Shown here: piece by piece, positions 1-8,763 of the stretch
How positions within the stretch are numbered: position 1 is the first letter of the stretch
How the letters are laid out: every line of letters starts with the position of its first letter
DNA from: Streptomyces sp. R33
GTDB taxonomy: Bacteria; Actinomycetota; Actinomycetes; Streptomycetales; Streptomycetaceae
DNA: 64,000 nucleotides
NCBI RefSeq assembly: GCF_041200175.1
Contig: NZ_CP165727.1
Location: forward strand, 2,542,001-2,606,000
Direction: 5' to 3'
The notes under the pieces: generated by a model
Seen by the model: the letters and a program-made list of their open reading frames with translations, nothing else
Database searches by the model: none
Told to the model about the DNA's origin: nothing
Program-made: the position numbers and the translations under genes

Positions 1-1151
1 CCGGCCTGCGGATCACCCCGTACGGCGGCGAGGCCCCGGACGACCTGCTGCACCTGGCCGACCGCCACGAGGGGCCGTTCCACGCCGTCGAGACCTCGGC
101 CGACGACGTGGCCCTGATCGCTTTCACCTCGGGGACCACCGGCCGCCCCAAGGGCTGCATGCACTTCCACCGCGATCTGCTCTCCGTCGCCGACACCTTC
201 TCCCGGGGCGTCCTGCGCCCCCGCCCCGACGACGTCTTCGCGGGGAGCCCGCCGCTCGGCTTCACCTTCGGCCTCGGCGGTCTGGTCGTCTTCCCGCTGC
301 GCGCCGGCGCCTCCGCGCTGCTGCTCGACCAGGCCGTCCCGCGCCGGCTGCTGCCCGCCCTCGCCGCACACCGGGTCACGGTGCTGTTCACCGCACCCAC
401 CGCGTACCGGGCGATGCTGGACGCCCTGGGCCCCTACGACGTGGGCGCGTACGACCTGTCCGCGCTGCGCCGCTGCGTCTCGGCGGGCGAGAACCTCCCG
501 GCGGCCACCTGGCAGGCCTGGTACGAACGCACCGGACTGCGGATCATCAACGGCATCGGAGCCACCGAGCTGCTGCACATCTTCATCTCCGCGGCCGACG
601 AGGACATCCGCCCGGGCACGACCGGCCGCGTGGTGCCGGGCTGGCAGGCGCGGGTGGTGGACTCCGCCGGCCGCCCGGTCGCGGACAACGAGCCGGGGCT
701 GCTGGCCGTCCGCGGCCCGGTGGGCTGCCGCTACCTGGCGGATCCGCGGCAGGAGGAGTACGTCCGGGACGGCTGGAACCTGACCGGGGACACCTACGTC
801 CGCGATCCGGAAGGTTATTTCCGGTACGTCGCCCGCGCCGACGACATGATCGTCTCGGCGGGCTACAACATCGCCGGCCCGGAGGTGGAGGAAGCCCTGA
901 TGCGCCACCCGGACGTGGTGGAGGCCGCGGTGGTGGGACGCCCGGACGAGCGACGCGGGCAGATCGTGGTGGCGTACACCGTCCTGCGGTCGGGCGCGGC
1001 AGTGACGGAGGAGGCCCTGCGCACGTTCATGCGGGCGGAACTGGCCCCGCACAAGTGTCCCCGCTCCTTCGTCTTCCTCCCCGCCCTCCCCCGGACGGCG
1101 ACCGGGAAACTGCAGCGGTTCCTGCTGCGCGACGGAGCTGACCCGGCCTGA
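1..1151 (+). CDS. Aryl-CoA ligase, benzoate/2-aminobenzoate-CoA ligase-like (5' partial)
   Basis: Activates an aromatic carboxylate to its CoA thioester through an acyl-adenylate. The first full codon is at position 3 and the frame is open to the window edge, so about 150 N-terminal residues are missing; 382 residues remain. ANL-superfamily motifs appear in order: TSGTTGRPKG (P-loop), GIGATE, LTGD, DDMIVSAGYNI, and the C-terminal PRTATGKLQR carrying the catalytic lysine. The GYNIAGPEVEEAL stretch resembles benzoate-CoA ligases. A PaaX regulator follows 27 bp later, and a salicylyl-CoA/aminobenzoyl-CoA hydroxylase-like gene lies nearby on the other strand, which suggests an anthranilate- or salicylate-like substrate. 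The exact substrate is inference. Confidence 0.85.
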   Translation, partial: GLRITPYGGEAPDDLLHLADRHEGPFHAVETSADDVALIAFTSGTTGRPKGCMHFHRDLLSVADTFSRGVLRPRPDDVFAGSPPLGFTFGLGGLVVFPLRAGASALLLDQAVPRRLLPALAAHRVTVLFTAPTAYRAMLDALGPYDVGAYDLSALRRCVSAGENLPAATWQAWYERTGLRIINGIGATELLHIFISAADEDIRPGTTGRVVPGWQARVVDSAGRPVADNEPGLLAVRGPVGCRYLADPRQEEYVRDGWNLTGDTYVRDPEGYFRYVARADDMIVSAGYNIAGPEVEEALMRHPDVVEAAVVGRPDERRGQIVVAYTVLRSGAAVTEEALRTFMRAELAPHKCPRSFVFLPALPRTATGKLQRFLLRDGADPA

Positions 1152-1178
1152 TCCACAAGACACCCCTAGAGTGAACCC

Positions 1179-1985
1179 GTGGTCGAGCAGCACACCCCGC
1201 GATCCCTGATCGTCACGTTCTACGGAGCCTACGGGCGGGCCTTCGAGGGCCCGGTCCCGGTGTCCGCGCTGGTCCGCCTGCTGGGCGCGGCCGGCGTGGA
1301 CGCCCCGTCGGTCCGCTCGTCGGTGTCCCGGCTGAAGCGGCGCGGCTTCCTGCTGCCCGCGCGCGCCGCGGACGGCTCGGCGGGGTACGGGCTCTCCGCG
1401 GAGGCGCGGCAGCTGCTGGACGACGGCGACCGGCGGATCTACGGCGACCGCGACGCCCACCCGCCGGGGGAATGGCTGCTGGCGGTGTTCTCCGTACCGG
1501 AGCAGGAGCGGCACAAGCGGCACCTGCTGCGCTCGCGGCTGGCCCGGCTCGGCTTCGGCGCGGTGGCGCCGGGGGTGTGGATCGCGCCGGCCCACCTGTA
1601 CGAGGAGACCGGGCACACCCTGGACCGGCTGCACCTGACGGCGTACGTGGAGCTGTTCCGCGGCGGTCACCTCGGCTTCGCCCCGACCGCCGAGGCGGTG
1701 GCCCGGTGGTGGGACCTGACCTCGCTGGCCAAGCAGCACGAGGAGTTCCTCGACCTGCACGAGCCGGTGCTGCGCGCCCTCCAGTCGGGCCCGGCGCCCA
1801 CCCCGGAGGAGGCCTACCGCGGCTACCTCCTGGCCCTGGACACCTGGCGCCGCCTCCCGTACGCAGATCCGGGCCTGCCGCGCGAGCTGCTGCCGGCGGA
1901 CTGGCCGGGCGACCGGGCGGCGGCGGTCTTCGCCGAACTGCACGCGCGGCTGCGGGACATCGGGGCGGGGTTCCTGGAGCCCTAG
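1179..1985 (+). CDS. PaaX-family transcriptional regulator
   Basis: Predicted cytoplasmic winged-helix regulator of 268 residues. The N-terminal part (about 10-60) reads as a helix-turn-helix with VTFYGAYGRAF and SVRSSVSRLKRRGFL. The central GEWLLAVFSVPEQ region and the C-terminal half match PaaX-type proteins that sense aryl-CoA thioesters such as phenylacetyl-CoA. The GTG start lies 27 bp after the CoA ligase stop, so the two genes are probably co-transcribed. This placement suggests it represses the aromatic acyl-CoA genes here, including the divergent hydroxylase/hydratase pair; the ligand is not determinable from sequence. Confidence 0.85.
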   Translation: MVEQHTPRSLIVTFYGAYGRAFEGPVPVSALVRLLGAAGVDAPSVRSSVSRLKRRGFLLPARAADGSAGYGLSAEARQLLDDGDRRIYGDRDAHPPGEWLLAVFSVPEQERHKRHLLRSRLARLGFGAVAPGVWIAPAHLYEETGHTLDRLHLTAYVELFRGGHLGFAPTAEAVARWWDLTSLAKQHEEFLDLHEPVLRALQSGPAPTPEEAYRGYLLALDTWRRLPYADPGLPRELLPADWPGDRAAAVFAELHARLRDIGAGFLEP

Positions 1986-2056
1986 GCGGCGCGTCGCCGA
2001 TCAGGCCGGGGAGAAACTGATGTGCGCGGGGAAACGGTCCGGCGCCATCATGGGCC

Positions 2057-2896
2057 ATGACGTGGACCTTCACCCATGACCTGGCGGCCTATCTGGCCGC
2101 GGCGGGCCCGGCGGTGGCCGGCGAGCCCGTCGCCAACACCAAGCTGCTGACCGTGACCGACGCGCTGGAGCGGCGCGGCCCGGACGCCTACGGGTCCGCG
2201 AAGCCCTTCTTCGGCTGGTGGACCGGCGCCGACGGGGGCGTCGACGGCGCCCTGCTGTGCACCCCGCCGTTCCCGCTGCTGATCGGGGCGCTGCCGGACG
2301 AGGCCGTCCGCGGCCTGGGGGCCGCGCTCGCCGCCGAGCCGCTCCTCGCCGGGGTCGAGGCGCTGAACGCCCGCCGCCGCGACGCGGAGGCGCTGGCCGC
2401 GGCCTGGGGGAGGCCGAGCGAGGTCACCGAGGAGCACCGTCTGTACCGGCTCGCCGGACTCGTCGCCCCGGATCCCGCCCCGGCCGGGCGGGCCCGGGCC
2501 GCCACCGAGGCCGATCTGCCGCTGCTGATGGACTGGGCCGGCGCCTTCAAGCGGGAGACCGGGGAGCCGGGCGGCCCCTCCGAGGCCTCCCTGCGCGACC
2601 GGCTCTCGTACGGGGGCGTGCTGCTCTGGGAGGACGCCGGGAGGCCGGTGTCGATGGCCGGGTTCTTCCGACCGATCGGCCGGGCCGCCCGCGTCGGCCC
2701 CGTGTACACCCCGCCGGAGCTCCGCGGCCGCGGCTACGCCGCCGGGGTCACGTACGCGGTGAGCGAAGCGGCGTACGCGGCCGGCGCCTCGGAGGTGCTT
2801 CTCTTCACGGACCTCGCCAACCCGACCAGCAACGGCGTGTACCAGCGCCTGGGGTACACCCCGGTCGAGGACCGCATCGAGGTGGCCGCCCTCTGA
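2057..2896 (+). CDS. GNAT family N-acetyltransferase
   Basis: A 279-residue GNAT protein. The acetyl-CoA-binding motif RGRGYA is at about 223-228, followed by the conserved NPTSNGVYQRLGY strand-helix at about 255-267. The N-terminal half (1-140) is a less conserved extension common in actinobacterial two-part GNATs. The substrate is unknown. It is separated from the PaaX gene by 71 bp and converges on the hydroxylase gene, sharing a hairpin that overlaps both stop codons, so it may be only a neighbour of the aromatic genes. Confidence 0.85.
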   Translation: MTWTFTHDLAAYLAAAGPAVAGEPVANTKLLTVTDALERRGPDAYGSAKPFFGWWTGADGGVDGALLCTPPFPLLIGALPDEAVRGLGAALAAEPLLAGVEALNARRRDAEALAAAWGRPSEVTEEHRLYRLAGLVAPDPAPAGRARAATEADLPLLMDWAGAFKRETGEPGGPSEASLRDRLSYGGVLLWEDAGRPVSMAGFFRPIGRAARVGPVYTPPELRGRGYAAGVTYAVSEAAYAAGASEVLLFTDLANPTSNGVYQRLGYTPVEDRIEVAAL

Positions 2897-2919
2897 GGGC
2901 GGCTGCGTGAGCCGCCCTC
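2895..2919. terminator. Bidirectional hairpin overlapping two stop codons
   Basis: Perfect 10-bp stem GAGGGCGGCT / AGCCGCCCTC with a 5-base loop. The left arm begins inside the GNAT stop codon and the right arm runs into the stop codon of the convergent gene ending at 2918. There is no T-tract, as is usual for Streptomyces. Confidence 0.65.
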
Positions 2920-5209
2920 AACCGCGGCCGGACGGCGGTTTGCGGCTGCCGGCCCGGTAGGGGGCGGGCCAGGGGGCCGCCGGGCCGGCGTAGGACTGGT
3001 CGGCGGCCGCGTGCAGGGTCCAGTGCGGGTCGTAGAGGTGGGGGCGGCCGACGGCGCAGAGGTCGGCGCGGCCCGCCAGCAGCAGGGAGTTCACGTCGTC
3101 CCAGGAGGAGATGGCGCCGACGGCGATGACCGGGACGCCCACCGCGCCCCGGATCCGGTCCGCGTACGGGGTCTGGTACGAGCGCCCGAACTCGGGGGCC
3201 TCGTCCGCCACCACCTGGCCGGTCGACACGTCGATGGCGTCGGCGCCGTGGGCGGCGAAGGCGGCCGCGATGTCCACCGCGTCCTGGGCGGAGGTGCCGC
3301 CCGGGGCCCAGTCGGTGGCGGAGATGCGGACGGTCATCGGGCGGTCGTCGGGCCACACCGCGCGGACCGCGTCGAAGACCTCCAGCGGGAACCGGAGCCG
3401 GTTCTCCAGCGGGCCTCCGTAGGCGTCCGTACGGTGGTTGGTGAGCGGGGACAGGAAGCCGGACAGCAGATAGCCGTGGGCGCAGTGCAGTTCCAGCAGG
3501 TCGAAGCCGCAGTCGGCGGCCCGTACCGCGGCGGCCGCGAAATCGGAGCGGATCGAGGCGAGGTCCGCCGCCGTCAGCTCGCGCGGGACGGCCGAGACGC
3601 CCGGCCGGTACGGCAGGGCCGAAGCCGCCACCACGGGCCAGTTGCCCTCCGGGAGGGGGTCGTCCATGCCCTCCCACATCAGCCGTGTCGAGCCCTTGCG
3701 GCCCGAATGGCCGAGCTGGACGCCGAGCGCGGTGCCGGGCGCCGAGGTGTGCACGAAGTCGGCGATCCGGGTCCAGGCCGCCGCCTGCTCCGCCGTGTAC
3801 AGGCCGGTGCAGCCGGGGGTGATCCGGCCCTCGGCGGACACGCAGACCATCTCGGTCATCACCAGCGCGGCTCCGCCGAGGGCCCGCGCGCCCAGGTGCA
3901 CCAGGTGGAAGTCCCCGGGGATCCCGTCGCCGTGCCGTGCGGAGTACATGTCCATCGGGGAGACCACGACCCGGTTGCGCAGGGTCAGCCCGCGCAGCTT
4001 CAGCGGCGTGAACATCGGAGGGGTGTCCTCGTCCGGGCAGCCGAAGTCCCGTTCCACGGCCCGGGTGAACCGCTCGTCGCGCAGCCGCAGGTTGTCGTGC
4101 GTCACCCGGCGGCTGCGGGTGAGCAGGTTGAAGGCGAACTGCCGGGCGGGCTGGTCCACGTACCCGGCGAGTTCCTCGAACCACCGCATGCTGGCGGCGG
4201 CGGCCCGCTGGGTCGAGGCCACCGCGGGGCGCCGTGCGGCCTCGTACGCGGCCAGGGCGGCGGGCACGTCCGGTTGTGCGGCCACGGCTTCGGCGAGCGC
4301 GAGCGCGTCCTCCACCGCCAGCTTGGTGCCGGAGCCGATGGAGAAGTGCGCGGTGTGCGCCGCGTCGCCGAGCAGGACCACGTTGCCGTGGGACCACCGC
4401 TCGTTGACGACCGTACGGAACTCCGTCCACGCCGAGCGGTTTCCGTGCAGCGGCCGGCCGCGCAGGGCCTCGCCGAAGATCTTGGCGCAGCGGGCGGCCG
4501 ATTCGTCCTCGTCGCACAGGTCGAGGCCGGCGGCCCGCCACACCTTCTCGTGCATCTCCACGATCACGGTGGAGGCGTCCGCCGAGTACGGGTAGGCGTG
4601 CAGCTGCATGACGCCGTGCTCGGTCTCGGCGATCTCGAAGCGGAACGCGTCGAAGGCGAAGTCGGCGGCGAGCCAGATGTAGCGGCACCTCCCGCTCGTC
4701 AGCGTCGGCCGGAAGTGGGCGGCGCCGCTCTGCCGGGTCGCACTGTGCACCCCGTCGGCCGCGACCACCAGGTCGTACGAGGCCGCCAGCAGTGCGGCGG
4801 CCGGCGCCCCGGTGCGGAAGCGGAGCTTCACCCCGAGCCCGGCGCAGCGCTCGTGCAGGATCTCGAGCAGCCTGCGCCGCCCGATGGCGGCGAAGCCGTG
4901 GCCGCCGGAGGTGAGCAGCCGCCCGCGGTGGACGATGTCGATGTCGTCCCAGCGCACGAACTCCGCGCCGAGGGCGGCGTAGACCACGGTGTCGGCCGCT
5001 TCGATGCCTCCGAGGGTCTCGTCGGAGAGCACCACGCCGAAGCCGAAGGTGTCCTCGGGGGCACTGCGTTCCCAGAGCTCGACGGTGTGGCCCTGGCGGG
5101 CCAGCAGTGCGGCGGCGTACAGGCCCCCGGGCCCGCCGCCGACGACGGCGACCCGCAGCGGGCCGCCGGCCCGCATGGTGCTGCCGACCCGCATGGTGCC
5201 CGCAGCCAT
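2918..5209 (-). CDS. Bifunctional aryl-CoA flavin monooxygenase / old-yellow-enzyme reductase
   Basis: A 763-residue fusion. The N-terminal half (about 18-390) is a class A FAD monooxygenase with dinucleotide motif GGGPGG at 24-29, a DG motif near 152 and the GDAAH motif at 281-285. From about 396 (MFTPLKLRGLTLRNRVV) it is an NADH:flavin oxidoreductase of the old yellow enzyme family. This architecture is known from 2-aminobenzoyl-CoA monooxygenase/reductase and is widely annotated as salicylyl-CoA 5-hydroxylase. It would hydroxylate, and possibly then reduce, the ring of an aryl-CoA. It lies 4 bp downstream of an enoyl-CoA hydratase gene in one operon. Several ATGs near the N-terminus make the exact start uncertain. 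Confidence 0.88.
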   Translation of the reverse strand: MAAGTMRVGSTMRAGGPLRVAVVGGGPGGLYAAALLARQGHTVELWERSAPEDTFGFGVVLSDETLGGIEAADTVVYAALGAEFVRWDDIDIVHRGRLLTSGGHGFAAIGRRRLLEILHERCAGLGVKLRFRTGAPAAALLAASYDLVVAADGVHSATRQSGAAHFRPTLTSGRCRYIWLAADFAFDAFRFEIAETEHGVMQLHAYPYSADASTVIVEMHEKVWRAAGLDLCDEDESAARCAKIFGEALRGRPLHGNRSAWTEFRTVVNERWSHGNVVLLGDAAHTAHFSIGSGTKLAVEDALALAEAVAAQPDVPAALAAYEAARRPAVASTQRAAAASMRWFEELAGYVDQPARQFAFNLLTRSRRVTHDNLRLRDERFTRAVERDFGCPDEDTPPMFTPLKLRGLTLRNRVVVSPMDMYSARHGDGIPGDFHLVHLGARALGGAALVMTEMVCVSAEGRITPGCTGLYTAEQAAAWTRIADFVHTSAPGTALGVQLGHSGRKGSTRLMWEGMDDPLPEGNWPVVAASALPYRPGVSAVPRELTAADLASIRSDFAAAAVRAADCGFDLLELHCAHGYLLSGFLSPLTNHRTDAYGGPLENRLRFPLEVFDAVRAVWPDDRPMTVRISATDWAPGGTSAQDAVDIAAAFAAHGADAIDVSTGQVVADEAPEFGRSYQTPYADRIRGAVGVPVIAVGAISSWDDVNSLLLAGRADLCAVGRPHLYDPHWTLHAAADQSYAGPAAPWPAPYRAGSRKPPSGRG

Positions 5210-5213
5210 GGCG

Positions 5214-6041
5214 CTACCTGCCCTTCCACTCCGGGGGCCGCTTCGTGGTGAAGGCGGCGTGGAACTCGGCGTAGTCCCGGCCGTTCATCAGGAGGGCCTG
5301 GGTGTTGGCGTCGAGCTCGACCGACGCGGCGAGCGGCATGTCGAGCTCGGCGGTCAGCAGCGCCTTGGTCTGTGCGTACGCGAGGGCCGGGCCCGCCGCG
5401 AGGTGCGCGGCGAGTTCGGCGGCCCGTACGCCGGCCTTGCCCTCCTCGGTGACCTCGCTGAGCAGGCCGATGCGCTCGGCCTCCGGCGCGCGTACCGGCT
5501 CTCCGAGCATCAGCAGCCGGGTGGCGTGGCCGAGGCCGACGACGCGGGGCAGCAGGTACGCGGCGCCCATGTCCCCGCCGGAGAGGCCGACGCGGGTGAA
5601 GAGGAACGCGAAGCGGGCGGTCGGGTCGGCGATCCGGAAGTCGGCGGCCAGGGCGAGGACGGCTCCGGCGCCGGCGGCGACCCCGTGCACGGCGGCGATC
5701 ACCGGGAAGGGGCATTCGCGGACGGCCCGCACCACCTGGCCGGTCATCCGGTTGAAGTCGAGGAGCTGGGCGGTGTCCATGGCGAGGGTGGCGCCGATGA
5801 TCTCGTCGACGTCCCCGCCGGAGCAGAACCCGCGGCCCTCGCCGCCGAGCACGAGGGCGCGCACGGACCGCTCGCGGGAGAGTTCGGCGAGCAGATCGCG
5901 CAGGTCGGCGTAGGCGCCGAAGGTGAGGGCGTTGAGCTTCTCGGGGCGGTCGAGGGTGACGGTGGCCACGCCGTCCTGCCGGGTCACCCGCAGGTGGCGC
6001 CACCGTTCGGTCGCTGCTGTGGAACCGATGAAGGGGCTCAC
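5214..6041 (-). CDS. Enoyl-CoA hydratase/isomerase family protein
   Basis: A 275-residue crotonase-fold enzyme. VTLDRPEKLNAL is at about 30-41, GFCSGGDVDE forms one oxyanion-hole segment, and the AAGAGAVLALAADFRIAD helix supplies the second. Crotonase enzymes act on CoA thioesters by hydration, isomerisation or hydrolysis. It is the first gene of a leftward operon with the aryl-CoA monooxygenase/reductase (4-bp gap), so it probably processes the hydroxylated or dearomatised CoA product. An inverted repeat sits just upstream of its ATG. Confidence 0.87.
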   Translation of the reverse strand: MSPFIGSTAATERWRHLRVTRQDGVATVTLDRPEKLNALTFGAYADLRDLLAELSRERSVRALVLGGEGRGFCSGGDVDEIIGATLAMDTAQLLDFNRMTGQVVRAVRECPFPVIAAVHGVAAGAGAVLALAADFRIADPTARFAFLFTRVGLSGGDMGAAYLLPRVVGLGHATRLLMLGEPVRAPEAERIGLLSEVTEEGKAGVRAAELAAHLAAGPALAYAQTKALLTAELDMPLAASVELDANTQALLMNGRDYAEFHAAFTTKRPPEWKGR

Positions 6042-6064
6042 ACGATCGACGGTATCACTGCATC

Positions 6065-6078
6065 GTGACTGCCGTCAC
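6065..6078. promoter_or_regulatory. Inverted repeat, possible operator of the aryl-CoA operon
   Basis: GTGAC-N4-GTCAC is a perfect 14-bp inverted repeat 24-37 bp upstream of the hydratase ATG, inside the only intergenic space (6042-6225) that can hold this operon's promoter. The regulator is not identifiable from sequence; the local PaaX-type protein is the obvious candidate. Confidence 0.35.
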
Positions 6079-6225
6079 AGAAACGCGACACATGAGTGAA
6101 GGCGCCGCGCCCCGCACGCCCCACACGTGCCGAAGGTCCCGGCCGGCCGCGGAGCGGAAGGCCGTCTGGTTCACCCTGCCGGCCCGGCCCGCATGACTAT
6201 GCGGTGCCACGCGGACAAGAGCCCC

Positions 6226-7251
6226 CTAGGGTGTCGTCGACGTCCCGACCGGCCGGGCGAGGGTGGCGACGAGCACGGCTTTGATGGTGTGCAGCCGGTT
6301 CTCGGCCTCGTCGAAGACGAGCGAGTGCGCGGATTCGAACACCTCGTCCGTCACCTCCAGCGACTCCAGCCCGTGCCGCTCGTGGATCTCCCGGCCGACC
6401 TTGGTGCCCAGGTCGTGGAAGGCGGGCAGGCAGTGCAGGAACTTCACGTCCGGGTTCCCGGTCGCGCGCAGCACGTCCATCGTGACGGCGTACGGGGCCA
6501 GGGCTCCGATCCGCTCGTCCCAGACCTCCTTGGGCTCGCCCATGGAGACCCACACGTCGGTGGCGACGAAGTCCGCCTGGGCCACACCCTCGGCGACGTT
6601 CTCCGTCAGGGTGATCCGGGCCCCGCTGGCGGCCGCGAGCCGGCGCGCCTCCGACACCACGGACTCGGCCGGCCAGTAGGCCTTCGGCGCGACGATCCGT
6701 ACGTCCATGCCGAGCAGCGCGCCGGTCACCAGGTACGAGTTGCCCATGTTGAAGCGGGCGTCGCCGAGGTAGGCGAAGGTGATCCGGTCCAGCGGCTTGG
6801 CGCAGTGCTCGGTCATGGTGAGCACGTCGGCCAGCATCTGGGTGGGGTGCCAGTCGTCGGTGAGACCGTTGAACACCGGCACGCCGGAATGCGCGGCGAG
6901 CGCCTCGACGGCCGCCTGGCTGTCACCCCGGTACTCGATGCCGTCGAACATCCGGCCGAGCACCCGCGCCGTGTCCTTGACCGACTCCTTGTGGCCGATC
7001 TGGGAGCTGGCGGGGTCGAGGTAGGTGGTGTGGGCGCCCTGGTCGGCGGCGGCGACCTCGAACGCGCAGCGGGTGCGCGTCGAGGTCTTCTCGAAGATCA
7101 GCGCGATGCTCCTGCCCTGGAGGCGGCGCTGCTCGGTCCCGGCCTTCTTGGCCGCCTTGAGGTCGGCGGCGAGCTCGATCAGGCCGCGGAACTCGGCGGC
7201 GGAAAAGTCGAGCTCCTTGAGGAAACTGCGGCCGACGAGGTCGGTGGCCAT
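6226..7251 (-). CDS. argF: Ornithine carbamoyltransferase
   Basis: A 341-residue cytosolic enzyme interconverting ornithine plus carbamoyl phosphate with citrulline plus phosphate. The carbamoyl-phosphate motif STRTR is at 57-61 and the ornithine loop HCLPAFHD lies in the C-terminal domain. The ATG at 7251 gives the usual [17 protein letters not shown]-terminus; the frame stays open upstream to 7332 but that stretch is not family-like. Arginine deiminase lies 184 bp upstream on the same strand, so this could be the catabolic enzyme (arcB) rather than, or as well as, the biosynthetic argF. The ARG-box-like site upstream favours arginine control. Confidence 0.92.
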   Translation of the reverse strand: MATDLVGRSFLKELDFSAAEFRGLIELAADLKAAKKAGTEQRRLQGRSIALIFEKTSTRTRCAFEVAAADQGAHTTYLDPASSQIGHKESVKDTARVLGRMFDGIEYRGDSQAAVEALAAHSGVPVFNGLTDDWHPTQMLADVLTMTEHCAKPLDRITFAYLGDARFNMGNSYLVTGALLGMDVRIVAPKAYWPAESVVSEARRLAAASGARITLTENVAEGVAQADFVATDVWVSMGEPKEVWDERIGALAPYAVTMDVLRATGNPDVKFLHCLPAFHDLGTKVGREIHERHGLESLEVTDEVFESAHSLVFDEAENRLHTIKAVLVATLARPVGTSTTP

Positions 7252-7305
7252 CGGGGCACTCCAGGGTCGCGCTGACAGGGGATGCTGGAAGTGTATACGC
7301 TCTCC

Positions 7306-7319
7306 TGCATTGATATACA
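7306..7319 (-). promoter_or_regulatory. Candidate ARG box upstream of ornithine carbamoyltransferase
   Basis: Read on the minus strand this is TGTATATCAATGCA, matching 8 of 10 fixed positions of the ArgR half-box pair TGAAT-N4-ATTCA. It begins 55 bp upstream of the ATG in an unusually AT-rich patch. A second AT-rich stretch (GTATAC) adjoins it, but I could not fit a second full box. Confidence 0.45.
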
Positions 7320-7435
7320 GCCCCCCATCCACCGGTCCGCCGGCCTCCGGTTGCGCCGGTCCGCGAGGCCGCGGGCTCGCCCGGGGTCGTCTCCCCTGTT
7401 GCCCCTCCCTCCGGTTCCCCTCCCGTTTCCCCCGG

Positions 7436-8662
7436 TCAGACCGGGTCCCGCTCCACCGGGCAGCTCATGCACCGCGGTCCGCCCCGGCCCCGGCCCAGCT
7501 CGCTGCCCGGGATCTCGATGACCTCGATGCCCTCCTTGCGCAGGTGCGTGTTGGTCGTCACGTTCCGCTCGTACGCCACCACCACCCCCGGCTCGACGGC
7601 CAGCACGTTGCAGCCGTCGTCCCACTGCTCGCGCTCCGCCGCGTGCACGTCCTGCGTCGCGGTCAGCACCCGGATCGAGTCCAGCCCGAGCGCAGCCGCG
7701 ATCGCCCGGTGCATGTGCTCCGGCGGATGGTCGGTCACCTTCAGCTCCTGCAGGCCGGCGCCCGGCTCGATCGTGTACGAGCGCAGCATGCCGAGGCCCG
7801 CGTACTGGGTGAACGTATCTCCGTCCACCATCGTCATGACGGTGTCCAGGTGCATGAAGGCCCGCCGCTTCGGCATGTCCAGCGCCACGATGGTGGTCGC
7901 GGACCCGGCCGCGAAGAGCCCGCGCGCGAGCATCTCCACCGCCTGCGGCGTCGTCCGCTCGCTCATCCCGATCAGGACCGCGCCGTTGCCGATGACGAGC
8001 ACGTCCCCGCCCTCGATGGTCGACGGGTAGTCCGCCTGGCCCTGCGACCAGTAGTGGAAGGCCCCCGAGGCGGTGAAGAGCGGGTGGTGCTTGTAGATCG
8101 CCTCGAAGTGCACCGTCTCGCGCTGCCGGGCGGGCCAGCGCATGGCGTTGATGGACACCCCGTCGTAGATCCAGGCGGAGGTGTCCCGGGTGAACAGGTG
8201 GTTGGGCAGCGGCCCCAGCAGGAAGTCGTCCAGTTCCATGGCGTGGAAGCGCACCGACACCGGCTCGGCGTGCCGCTCCAGGTACTCCCGCTTGGTCATC
8301 CCGCCGACCAGCGCCTCGGCCAGCCCGGCCGCCGGCAGCCCGTCGAAGACCGCGCGCAGGTGGTCGGTGGCGAGCGGCCCGTACTCCTTCTCGTCGAACA
8401 CCCGGTCCAGTACGAGGTGTCTGGCCTCCGGGATCTCCAGGGCCTCGCACAGCAGGTCGCCGAAGAGGTGCACCTCCACGCCGCGGTCGCGCAGTACGTC
8501 CGCGAAGCCGTCGTGCTCCTGGCGGGCCCGGCGCACCCACAGCACGTCGTCGAAGAGCAGCGCGTCCTTGTTGGTCGGTGTGAGCCGCTTCAGCTCCAGG
8601 TCGGGCCGGTGGAGGATGACGCGGCGAAGCCGCCCGGTCTCGGAGTCGACATGGAATCCCAT
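7436..8662 (-). CDS. arcA: Arginine deiminase
   Basis: A 408-residue enzyme hydrolysing arginine to citrulline and ammonia, the first step of the deiminase pathway. Family marks include FTRDTSAW, the substrate loop [22 protein letters not shown], and the C-terminal CMSC segment with the nucleophilic cysteine. I chose the ATG at 8662 ([10 protein letters not shown]); an in-frame GTG at 8671 is possible and neither has a clear ribosome-binding site. With the downstream ornithine carbamoyltransferase it gives a two-step arginine-to-ornithine route. I see no carbamate kinase or arginine/ornithine antiporter here, so the ATP-yielding pathway is incomplete locally. Confidence 0.92.
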   Translation of the reverse strand: MGFHVDSETGRLRRVILHRPDLELKRLTPTNKDALLFDDVLWVRRARQEHDGFADVLRDRGVEVHLFGDLLCEALEIPEARHLVLDRVFDEKEYGPLATDHLRAVFDGLPAAGLAEALVGGMTKREYLERHAEPVSVRFHAMELDDFLLGPLPNHLFTRDTSAWIYDGVSINAMRWPARQRETVHFEAIYKHHPLFTASGAFHYWSQGQADYPSTIEGGDVLVIGNGAVLIGMSERTTPQAVEMLARGLFAAGSATTIVALDMPKRRAFMHLDTVMTMVDGDTFTQYAGLGMLRSYTIEPGAGLQELKVTDHPPEHMHRAIAAALGLDSIRVLTATQDVHAAEREQWDDGCNVLAVEPGVVVAYERNVTTNTHLRKEGIEVIEIPGSELGRGRGGPRCMSCPVERDPV

Positions 8663-8726
8663 GGCGTACACGTTCGCAGACCGGACGGCTTTTTGATGGG
8701 GCGTTCGCTCAGGAGACCGGGCCGAA

Positions 8727-8762
8727 CCGGCAGCCCCCGCGGGGCCCGGCAGCCCCCGCGGG
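8727..8762. repeat. 17-bp direct repeat, two copies
   Basis: CCGGCAGCCCCCGCGGG occurs at 8727-8743 and again at 8746-8762. It lies directly after the stop of the secreted-protein gene and about 65 bp upstream of arcA. Each copy contains the palindrome CCCGCGGG, so the pair could fold as a terminator for the upstream gene. Confidence 0.6.
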
Positions 8763-8763
8763 A

